Positions 1 through 5,394 of a stretch of DNA of 5,851 nucleotides are shown here, piece after piece. The DNA is from an uncultured Alphaproteobacteria bacterium (lineage in GTDB: Bacteria > Pseudomonadota > Alphaproteobacteria > Sneathiellales > Sneathiellaceae), in assembly GCA_937910835.1 (NCBI GenBank), contig CALEMG010000083.1, positions 1 to 5,851 of the forward strand. The letters are read 5' to 3'. Every line of letters begins with the position of its first letter. The first letter of the stretch is position 1. The translations under genes and the position numbers were made by a program. The notes beneath the pieces are model-generated. The model saw only the letters and a program-made list of their open reading frames with translations. It was not told the DNA's origin and searched no databases.

Positions 1-784
1 CGCTTTTTTGAATAGACTCATAAACCGTCACACCCTCGGGCGGATTTCCCGAAAATGGGTCACAGCCCACAATATAAAGACGCGCATCAACACCAGCTTT
101 GCGAATATGCTCAAAGGCGGACAGAATAATGTCCCCACCCTTACGACCCCAGTCCTTGCCCATAAACAGAATGTTGCATCTGTTGTTGAATTTGGCCGCG
201 AGGTATTCCTCATTTACCGTCGGCAATGCGCCGACATTTGCACCCAGACGAATAAACCTCAACTTCTCCGGCTTGGCATGATAGTCCTGCTGTGCGGAGT
301 CTATGGCCCAATGCGACGGGAAAATGGAAAAGGAAGAATTTTCAATCACCTTCCGTTCAATCTCGTTACCCTCACGCCAAAGCCAGCGCGGAACCCGGCT
401 CACTTCGGGATAATAATCCGTCATGATGGCAAAGGTCGCGTCAGAAATATGCAAAATGGGGGCGGAGGCTTTTACATTGGCAAGTTCAGGTGATGCCGCA
501 ATACCAACGATCACCTCTGGTTTCACGGCCTCGAGTTTTTGCTGGATTTCCTTCCCCGCTGCCCGGCTATAAGCCTCGGTGACGGATAAATCTATGCTCG
601 ACCCGAACTTCTTGAAGATAAACCGCAATATCCGCGTCAACTTCAGAACCCAGGACAGCTTTGTCGCCCGGACAATTACCACGTCATCAGAAATTTTCTG
701 TTTTTCACGCGTGATAAAATATGGCGTTCCCGACCATGCGGAAACGTTCGTCGGATCATGACGTGAAACAATAGCGATTTTCAT
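1..784 (-). CDS. GT4-type glycosyltransferase, C-terminus cut off by window edge
   Basis: Reading the minus strand from ATG (784-782) gives 261 uninterrupted codons to the left edge, so the C-terminus is missing. The product begins MKIAIVSRHDP, then WSGTPYF (residues 17-23), a glycine-containing N-terminal loop common in GT-B glycosyltransferases. Residues 205-227 (ILFMGKDWGRKGGD then an amphipathic helix) match the start of the C-terminal nucleotide-sugar-binding Rossmann domain of family GT4, where a GKDW.RKGG-type segment is typical. The usual E-x7-E motif would lie in the missing part; such proteins are normally about 370-400 residues. Inferred role: cytoplasmic transfer of a sugar from a nucleotide donor during EPS or other glycan assembly; donor and acceptor cannot be told. 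The SD is weak (GAAAG, 8 bases before ATG). It lies downstream of the type I secretion genes on the same strand, separated by 227 bases and an apparent promoter of its own. Confidence 0.85.
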   Translation of the reverse strand, partial: MKIAIVSRHDPTNVSAWSGTPYFITREKQKISDDVVIVRATKLSWVLKLTRILRFIFKKFGSSIDLSVTEAYSRAAGKEIQQKLEAVKPEVIVGIAASPELANVKASAPILHISDATFAIMTDYYPEVSRVPRWLWREGNEIERKVIENSSFSIFPSHWAIDSAQQDYHAKPEKLRFIRLGANVGALPTVNEEYLAAKFNNRCNILFMGKDWGRKGGDIILSAFEHIRKAGVDARLYIVGCDPFSGNPPEGVTVYESIQKS

Positions 785-836
785 TACTGACGCTTTCAAA
801 TCCAGATTTAGCGATACTCAACCTAGAGGTCTTCTA

Positions 837-866
837 TTTAAAAAGAGTAAAATCAGTACGTGTCAA
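837..866 (-). promoter_or_regulatory. Probable sigma70-type promoter for the glycosyltransferase gene
   Basis: On the minus strand there is a perfect -35 hexamer TTGACA (866-861), an 18-base spacer, and a TTTAAA -10-like hexamer (842-837, four of six consensus positions; TTAAAT one base further is equally good). Transcription would start near 830, giving an untranslated leader of roughly 45 bases before the ATG at 784. It is seen only by consensus match. It suggests that the glycosyltransferase can be transcribed independently of the upstream secretion operon. Confidence 0.45.
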
Positions 867-1011
867 TTTCGCAATAGGGCCAATTTGGGAAGCAAATGTT
901 ACATAAAAATCACGGCCTTATGCCAGAAACCTGCAAAACCACGAACATCACCACGCAAGAAAGCATATCGCTTTGCATTTTAAAGAAGATCTTCCGCCTT
1001 CCAGTTCTTGC

Positions 1012-2295
1012 TCAGTCTTCACGCAATGCGCGATTAAAGCTGAGGATAATTGGATTGACAAAGTAATCAAGCGCTGTCCGCTCTCCGGTCAAGATCATGA
1101 CATCCGCCTGCATGCCTGGACGCAACTGTGTGACCTTGATTTCCGCATTTTCTAGGTTCTCGATCTGGACGCGGGCCAGGTAGTAGTAGTTTCCAGTGCG
1201 CTCATCCTCAAGACTGTCGGCGGACACGCTGAGCACCTTGCCTTCTGCGGGCAGGGAAAAGCGCTGACTGAAAGCAGGAAAACGGATCTGGGCGGGTGCA
1301 TCAATATAGACAGAGTCAATATCCTTGGTATTGACCTGTGCCTCCACAATAAGCTGCACATTATCCGGGACGATATCAAGGACCGTGTCGCCCGGTTTGA
1401 TGACGCCGCCGGTCGTATGAACCTGCAGATTGACGACATAGCCATCCGTCGGCGCCCGGATATCCGTCCGGTCGAACACATCTTCCGAGGCACGTGTCTG
1501 TTCTTCCAGATCAAAAATCTGCGCCTGAACATCCCGAAGTTCCGCGACCACCTCGTCAATCAGGGCGTTGGACAACTCATTAATCTGTAGTTCCACTTCA
1601 CCAATCGCCTGACGGGTCTGGGCAATTCTTGAGGTATTCTGACTACGGTCGCCGCTGAGTTCGGCAAGATTGCGCTGAAGGGCGCGAAGCCGCGGTCGTT
1701 TTGCAAGGTTCTTTTTAACAAGGCTTTCGACGTCCCTGATTTCCTCACGGATAAGAGCGATCTGGCGGTCGGACGAGGTGACCTGCCCTTCCAAACCCTT
1801 AATTTCCTCCTCCAACTGCGAGGCTTTTTGTTTCAGGATCGTGATCTGCCCGTCACGCGATGTCCGTCGGGAATCGAAAATATTCTGCTGCCCTTCCATC
1901 GCCTCTTTAATGTTGGGCTCGTCTTTACGCTCAAGCAGCCATTCGGGAAAAATAATGGCGTCAAGGCCATCCCGCTCGGCAATCAAGCGGGCTTTCTGCG
2001 CGAGCGCGATGGCCCGGCGGCTCCGTACGATTTCCACGGACGCCTTCGACTGCACCTCATCGAGGACAATCAGCACATCGCCTTCATTAACAAAGTCTCC
2101 ATCCTTGATCTTAATTTCCGAAACGATGCCGCCTTCTAGATGCTGGACCGATTTACGGTTCCCTTCAACGCTAACCACACCTTGTGCAATGGCAGCACTA
2201 CCAAGGGGGGCGAAGGCCGCCCAGCCGACAAACGCGCCAAAAAACAGGAAAATAATCACCAGGCCAAACAGAACCGGCCCGCGCACATTCATCAT
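1012..2295 (-). CDS. prsE: Type I secretion membrane fusion protein (HlyD/PrsE family)
   Basis: This 427-residue protein is the periplasmic adaptor of a type I secretion system, linking the inner-membrane ABC exporter to a TolC-like outer-membrane channel. Visible parts in order: a short cytoplasmic N-terminus and one membrane helix (about 7-29); the first lipoyl-like half, with HLEGGIVSEIKIKDGDFVNEGD (52-73); a long, charged heptad-rich coiled-coil hairpin (about 85-272); the second lipoyl half, IRAPTDGYV (279-287) to GGVIKPGDTVLDIVP; a beta-barrel domain (about 316-405), and the family-typical LRPGMQADVMI (391-401). Length is normal for PrsE/PrtE. The first ATG of an ATGATG pair is chosen because it overlaps the ABC gene's TGA as ATGA and has GAGG 10 bases upstream; the second ATG would add three bases. 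The overlap implies translational coupling. The symbol prsE rests on similarity by eye; prtE or a generic hlyD-type name would serve equally. Confidence 0.93.
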   Translation of the reverse strand: MMNVRGPVLFGLVIIFLFFGAFVGWAAFAPLGSAAIAQGVVSVEGNRKSVQHLEGGIVSEIKIKDGDFVNEGDVLIVLDEVQSKASVEIVRSRRAIALAQKARLIAERDGLDAIIFPEWLLERKDEPNIKEAMEGQQNIFDSRRTSRDGQITILKQKASQLEEEIKGLEGQVTSSDRQIALIREEIRDVESLVKKNLAKRPRLRALQRNLAELSGDRSQNTSRIAQTRQAIGEVELQINELSNALIDEVVAELRDVQAQIFDLEEQTRASEDVFDRTDIRAPTDGYVVNLQVHTTGGVIKPGDTVLDIVPDNVQLIVEAQVNTKDIDSVYIDAPAQIRFPAFSQRFSLPAEGKVLSVSADSLEDERTGNYYYLARVQIENLENAEIKVTQLRPGMQADVMILTGERTALDYFVNPIILSFNRALRED

Positions 2296-2666
2296 CGTTT
2301 GATTTCCTCAATATATTTCAACGCACCTGCCTGATCGCCCTTGACGAACAGGGAGTATATTTTCGAAATATCTGCGTCGGTTAGGGGCTGCGGCGTAAGA
2401 GACTGAATCTTGGCCTTGATTTTCTCGCTCGGACCCATGGTCAGCACCGCTGCCCGCGATTTCGGCTTCGCAGCACTGCCGTTTAAATGGGTGCCATTCG
2501 TCTTGTGCAATGGCGGCGCTTTCATCGGCTCGCGGTAGGGCGGCGCATATTTCTTTGACACTTTGATGCCCGAAGACGGTGTATAGTTCGCCGTCCTCGT
2601 CGTTGGTGCGGCAGGCCGCTCCTCTTTTGCCTGGTTTTTCTTGACTTGTACCCCCTGGTTTCCAGG
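2292..2666 (-). other. Uncommon C-terminal tail of the ABC exporter (residues about 566-689)
   Basis: This stretch encodes everything after the conserved ATPase domain. The first part (about 566-642) is low in hydrophobics and rich in Pro, Lys, Ala, Thr and Asn, as expected of a disordered linker. The last 47 residues (GPSEKIKAKIQSL, then LTDADISKIYSLF and GALKYIEEIKR) look like two or three short amphipathic helices, possibly a small docking domain. It is in frame with the ATPase, ends by the ATGA overlap with the next gene, and shows no sign of a frameshift. I do not recognise the domain. Confidence 0.6.
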
Positions 2667-4361
2667 CCCCGGTAATGCTCTTTGGACGCCCTGCAGCTTC
2701 ATCATCACATCATCGCGTGGCCCAAATTCCTGCATGATCCCGTCTTTCAGGACAAGGATCTTGTCGACATGCTTCAAAATGTTCGGACGGTGCGCAATGA
2801 CGACAATCGTCATGCCTTCGGCTCGGAGGTTGTCCATCGCGCGCATCAATGCCGACTCCCCGACACTGTCGAGGTTGGCGTTCGGTTCATCAAGAACGAG
2901 AAGGCTGGGGTTTCCGTAAAGAGCGCGGGCAAGCGCAATGCGCTGTCGCTGACCGCCGGAGAGCGCCGCGCCGCTTTCACCGATTTCAGTCTCATAGCCC
3001 TTGTCCATACGCAGGACCATGTCATGAATGCCGGCTTTCTTTGCCGCAGCGATAACAAGCGCAGGGTCCCCATCATTCATTCGCGCAATATTCTCACGAA
3101 TGGTGCCGGAGAACAGCTCGATATCCTGTGGCAGGTAACCGATATACTGGCCGCGGTCATCCGCACTCCATTCCGCCACGTCCATTTCATCAAGCCGGGC
3201 ATGACCGAAGCGGGGCTTCAGGTTTCCGACCAGCAATCGTACAAGTGTGGTTTTACCGGCAGCCGTCGGCCCGATGATACCGAGAATTTCGCCAGGCTCA
3301 ATCCGGAAGTTGATATTACGGAGGATCGGCTCCTTGGTGTTTGGATGAGTGTAACTCAAACCCTCGACTGACACCACGCCCTGCGGACGGGGAAGCGGCA
3401 TCAGGTCCGTACCGGGTGGCGGGCTTTGTTCCAGCTGCGCCTTCAGCCGACCATAAGCCGCACGCGCACTCAGAAATCCCTTCCAGGAACCAATGGCCTG
3501 CTCAACCGGTGCCAGCGCACGACCCATAATGATGGAGCCGGCAATCATGGCGCCAGGGCTCATCTCAGCCTGAATCACCAGCCAAGCACCCGCGCCCGTT
3601 ACACCGATCTGCAGCATCACCCGCACGAATTTAGAGGTCGCCGAGATTATGCCGCCACGATCACTTGCCTGTGCCTGCAGCGCGAGGGAATCCGCATGTC
3701 GGGTATTCCAGCGATTGATCAGCTGGGGCATCATGCCCATTGCCTCGATCACATCGGCATTGCGTGAGGCAGTCTCCGCCTGTTTCATCGCCACCATCTG
3801 CTGACCGTTTGATTCAGCAAGCAGCTTGCGTGTCGCCCTTTCGTTGATAATCCCCAGTGTCAGTAGAATGACCGCGCCAATAAGGGAAATCCAGCCGAGG
3901 ACCGGGTGAAGCAAGAACATGACGCCGAGGAAAATCGGCGCGAAAGGCGCATCCAGAATGGGGAAAATGCCGGGGCCGGTCAGGAACGACCGGAAATTGC
4001 CAAGATCACGAAGGGCCTGGATACTGGCTTCCCGACCCGTCGTCAATGTCGACATGATGCTCGCAGTGAGCGCCGCGCCGCCTATCTGACTGTCCAGCCA
4101 ACGGCTCATCCGCACGAGAATAAAAGTGCGGACCCCTTCCAGCAACGCCATCGTTAACAAAGCAAGCCCCGCGATCAGCATCAACAGCACAAGCGTGTCG
4201 GTATTGCGGCTGGTGATAACCCTGTCAAACACCTGCATCATAAACAGCGGTGCCGTTAGCATCAGCAGGTTGATGGCAAGTCCAAAAACTGCCAGGATTA
4301 TGAAGACCCGGGAACATTTATCCAAAGTTTCCTTCAGAAGCGGGTTATTCTGTATGCTCAC
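2292..4361 (-). CDS. prsD: Type I secretion ABC transporter permease/ATPase (PrsD/PrtD family) with extended C-terminus
   Basis: This 689-residue inner-membrane exporter powers one-step secretion of proteins carrying an uncleaved C-terminal signal. The transmembrane domain spans about 18-300, with hydrophobic helices near 18-41, 56-75, 140-172 and 248-280; no C39 peptidase precedes it. The nucleotide-binding domain has Walker A GPTAAGKT (364-371), Q-loop YLPQD (Q412), signature LSGGQ (467-471), Walker B LLVLDEP (487-493), D-loop NLD (496-498) and H-loop histidine H524 in VIAHRP. All catalytic residues are present. Family members usually stop near residue 560-590; here about 120 residues follow, a Pro/Lys/Ala-rich linker (about 566-642) then a charged, probably helical end (643-689). 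Start is GTG (4361-4359), with AGAGGG four bases upstream and no better upstream choice. It is first in an operon with the HlyD-family gene. No TolC-like gene or RTX substrate is in the window, so the cargo is unknown; an EPS-modifying enzyme or adhesin is an inference from context. Confidence 0.93.
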   Translation of the reverse strand: MSIQNNPLLKETLDKCSRVFIILAVFGLAINLLMLTAPLFMMQVFDRVITSRNTDTLVLLMLIAGLALLTMALLEGVRTFILVRMSRWLDSQIGGAALTASIMSTLTTGREASIQALRDLGNFRSFLTGPGIFPILDAPFAPIFLGVMFLLHPVLGWISLIGAVILLTLGIINERATRKLLAESNGQQMVAMKQAETASRNADVIEAMGMMPQLINRWNTRHADSLALQAQASDRGGIISATSKFVRVMLQIGVTGAGAWLVIQAEMSPGAMIAGSIIMGRALAPVEQAIGSWKGFLSARAAYGRLKAQLEQSPPPGTDLMPLPRPQGVVSVEGLSYTHPNTKEPILRNINFRIEPGEILGIIGPTAAGKTTLVRLLVGNLKPRFGHARLDEMDVAEWSADDRGQYIGYLPQDIELFSGTIRENIARMNDGDPALVIAAAKKAGIHDMVLRMDKGYETEIGESGAALSGGQRQRIALARALYGNPSLLVLDEPNANLDSVGESALMRAMDNLRAEGMTIVVIAHRPNILKHVDKILVLKDGIMQEFGPRDDVMMKLQGVQRALPGPGNQGVQVKKNQAKEERPAAPTTRTANYTPSSGIKVSKKYAPPYREPMKAPPLHKTNGTHLNGSAAKPKSRAAVLTMGPSEKIKAKIQSLTPQPLTDADISKIYSLFVKGDQAGALKYIEEIKR

Positions 4362-4468
4362 GCGTCCCTCTAAAAGTCGTAACCAGCTCTTACTGGATCA
4401 TATTGAATGACAGGGTCTTTGCCAATGCCCGATGGTCCTTCATCGTACATAAAAATACTGAAATAAGG

Positions 4469-4497
4469 ATTAAATTATTAACTGATAAAACGTCCAA
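4469..4497 (-). promoter_or_regulatory. Possible promoter of the type I secretion operon
   Basis: The minus strand shows TTGGAC (4497-4492) as a -35-like hexamer (only the TTG core matches), a 17-base spacer, and TTTAAT (4474-4469) as a -10 hexamer matching five of six consensus positions. Transcription would start near 4462, leaving an untranslated leader of about 100 bases before the GTG at 4361. The region is AT-rich, so chance matches are expected. Confidence 0.38.
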
Positions 4498-4509
4498 ACC
4501 CAGGGTGCT

Positions 4510-4519
4510 GTGATATCAC
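4510..4519. repeat. 10-base perfect palindrome GTGATATCAC upstream of the secretion promoter
   Basis: GTGATATCAC is a perfect dyad, framed by GGTG (4504-4507) and CACC (4517-4520). It sits 13 bases upstream of the predicted -35 of the type I secretion operon, a position suitable for an activator or repressor. The half-site spacing does not fit the CRP/FNR pattern. A short dyad like this can occur by chance. Confidence 0.3.
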
Positions 4520-4633
4520 CGCAGCGAGGAGCGTACAAACTAATGTTGCATTATGGCCATTTTTAGGGAAATACTGGAAAAAAATATGGCGTTACCCTTA
4601 GAAATAGCGGAAATGCTGTGTTACAAAGCGTTA

Positions 4634-4660
4634 TTGTAGATTTCAACCAACTCTGATAAT
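4634..4660 (+). promoter_or_regulatory. Possible promoter of the EPS export operon
   Basis: TTGTAG (4634-4639) and GATAAT (4655-4660, five of six -10 positions) are separated by 15 bases, shorter than the ideal 17. A start near 4667 would give a leader of about 30 bases to the GTG at 4699. The -10 lies inside an inverted repeat, as repressor-controlled promoters often do. The match is by consensus only. Confidence 0.33.
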
Positions 4661-4669
4661 CATATCAGA
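4652..4669. repeat. Inverted repeat TCTGATA-ATCA-TATCAGA, candidate operator
   Basis: Two perfect 7-base arms (4652-4658 and 4663-4669) flank the 4-base centre ATCA. The repeat overlaps the candidate -10 GATAAT of the plus-strand promoter and lies 30 bases before the GTG at 4699. It has no following T-run, so it does not look like a terminator. A role as binding site for a dimeric regulator of the EPS operon is inference. Confidence 0.45.
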
Positions 4670-4681
4670 AGCTTTTTGACT

Positions 4682-4716
4682 AAGGGGGAGGCACTTACGT
4701 GTTTACACTTCTATAG
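4682..4716 (+). promoter_or_regulatory. Strong ribosome binding site with GTG start and five-codon reading frame ending in TAG
   Basis: AAGGGGGAGG (4682-4691) is the best Shine-Dalgarno sequence in this part of the window, and it lies 7 bases before GTG (4699-4701). That GTG is in the same frame as the export lipoprotein gene. It would encode M-F-T-L-L and then meets TAG (4714-4716). Past the TAG the frame continues I-K-S-V-A-T-R-T-I-L into the hydrophobic core and lipobox. It is either the original start of the lipoprotein gene broken by a nonsense change (or base-call error), or a minimal leader peptide upstream of a reinitiating gene. Confidence 0.55.
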
Positions 4717-4743
4717 ATAAAGTCCGTTGCCACACGGACAATC

Positions 4744-5331
4744 TTGATTTCACTGGCACTGTTTGTTTCAGCCTGTGCGGCGCAAAATCAGGCTGCCTCG
4801 GATGCACCCGCTTCCTTGGGTACAGCGCCCCAGTATGTTATCGGGCCGCAGGATGAGCTAGATGTTTTCGTCTGGCAGAATCCGGATCTTTCGGTCACTG
4901 TTCCGGTTCGTCCCGACGGTCGTATCTCCACACCGCTGGTTGACGACATGGTGGCGGCGTCCAAAACGTCTCAGGAGCTGGCGCGTGATATCGAAAAATC
5001 CCTCGCCAAATATGTGAAGGATCCGCTTGTAACCGTAACGGTTCGCTCTTTCAACGGCCCGTATGATCAGCAAATTCGCATTGTTGGACAGGCTTCGGAG
5101 CCCAAGGCCATTCCTTACCGCAACGAGATGACGGTTCTTGATGCCATCATCGCGGTTGGCGGTATGACTGAGTTTGCCGCCGGTAACCGTGCTGTTATCG
5201 TTCGCAACGAAGGTGGTGAAAAGAAATCCTATAATGTTCGCCTTGATGACCTGATTATCGATGGTGATGTGTCGGCGAACGTACCGCTGTTGCCCGGCGA
5301 TATTCTCATCATCCCGCAAAGCTGGTTCTAG
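4744..5331 (+). CDS. Wza-like polysaccharide export lipoprotein, XrtA/PEP-CTERM EPS type; start uncertain
   Basis: From the TTG at 4744 this encodes 195 residues of a periplasm-facing, outer-membrane polysaccharide export protein. The lipobox VSAC places the acylated cysteine at residue 11. A Poly_export domain follows (YVIGPQDELDVFVWQNPDLS from 31, to about 100), then an SLBB domain (about 110-157: IRIVGQASEPKAIPYRN, VLDAIIAVGG) and the ending LLPGDILIIPQSWF, characteristic of the XrtA/PEP-CTERM-associated exporters (TIGR03027-like). It is shorter than E. coli Wza, lacking its C-terminal helix, as in that subfamily. From TTG the signal peptide has no positive charge; the basic residues (K, R) are encoded just upstream, after an in-frame TAG at 4714. 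The start at TTG has only a weak SD (CGGA). The gene may therefore be nonsense-mutated at codon 6 of a 210-residue product, or the base may be misread. It would be the first gene of the plus-strand EPS operon. Confidence 0.85.
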   Translation: MISLALFVSACAAQNQAASDAPASLGTAPQYVIGPQDELDVFVWQNPDLSVTVPVRPDGRISTPLVDDMVAASKTSQELARDIEKSLAKYVKDPLVTVTVRSFNGPYDQQIRIVGQASEPKAIPYRNEMTVLDAIIAVGGMTEFAAGNRAVIVRNEGGEKKSYNVRLDDLIIDGDVSANVPLLPGDILIIPQSWF

Positions 5332-5336
5332 GGTTT

Positions 5337-5358
5337 AGCGGCAATTTCGATTGCCGTT
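5337..5358 (+). terminator. UUCG-capped hairpin between the two EPS genes (attenuator, weak terminator or mRNA-stabilising stem)
   Basis: Six bases after the lipoprotein stop codon, CGGCAAT (5339-5345) pairs perfectly with ATTGCCG (5350-5356) around a TTCG tetraloop, an exceptionally stable loop in RNA. A G-U and an A-U pair can extend the stem to 5337-5358. Only a broken T-run (TTTGTTG) follows, so full termination is doubtful. Its place between two likely cotranscribed genes fits partial termination or protection of the upstream message. Confidence 0.55.
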
Positions 5359-5394
5359 TGTTGAGGGTGGAATCAAATAGAAGGTAGTCGCATT

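Larger units (their letters stand above)
4362..4698. other. Divergent intergenic region between secretion and EPS operons
   Basis: No gene is supported in this AT-rich stretch. It holds the SD of the ABC gene (AGAGGG on the minus strand, 4371-4366), a predicted minus-strand promoter (4497-4469), a 10-base palindrome (4510-4519), a predicted plus-strand promoter (4634-4660) overlapping an inverted repeat (4652-4669), a smaller inverted repeat TACAA/TTGTA (4622-4626 and 4634-4638), and the strong SD for a plus-strand start (4682-4691). An arrangement like this allows the two operons to be controlled together, but no regulator binding site could be recognised by family. Confidence 0.6.

Noticed and set aside
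8..493. 161-codon plus-strand open frame at the left edge
   Set aside because: It is antisense to the glycosyltransferase, whose minus-strand frame is open for 261 codons and carries recognisable GT4 sequence.
960..974. AAAGC-ATATC-GCTTT hairpin after the HlyD-family gene as a terminator
   Set aside because: The stem is only five A-T-rich pairs and no T-run follows in the minus-strand direction; too weak to call.
1778..2302. 174-codon plus-strand open frame opposite the HlyD-family gene
   Set aside because: Serine/arginine-rich composition without motifs, fully antisense to a well-supported gene.
2682..3371. 229-codon plus-strand open frame opposite the ABC ATPase domain
   Set aside because: Its translation has no recognisable domain, and it lies antisense to a strongly conserved ATPase with all motifs intact; it is a by-product of the codon pattern on the other strand.
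4581..4593. 13-base match AAAATATGGCGTT shared with 716-728
   Set aside because: One copy is inside the glycosyltransferase coding sequence and the other intergenic; a short single match with no further similarity is probably chance.
4689..4706. GAGGCAC...TGTTT as a sigma54 (-24/-12) promoter
   Set aside because: The GG of the -24 box is present but the obligatory GC of the -12 box is missing, and the segment is better explained as a Shine-Dalgarno and GTG start.
4858..5319. 153-codon minus-strand open frame opposite the export lipoprotein
   Set aside because: No motif; the plus strand carries clear Poly_export and SLBB sequence.
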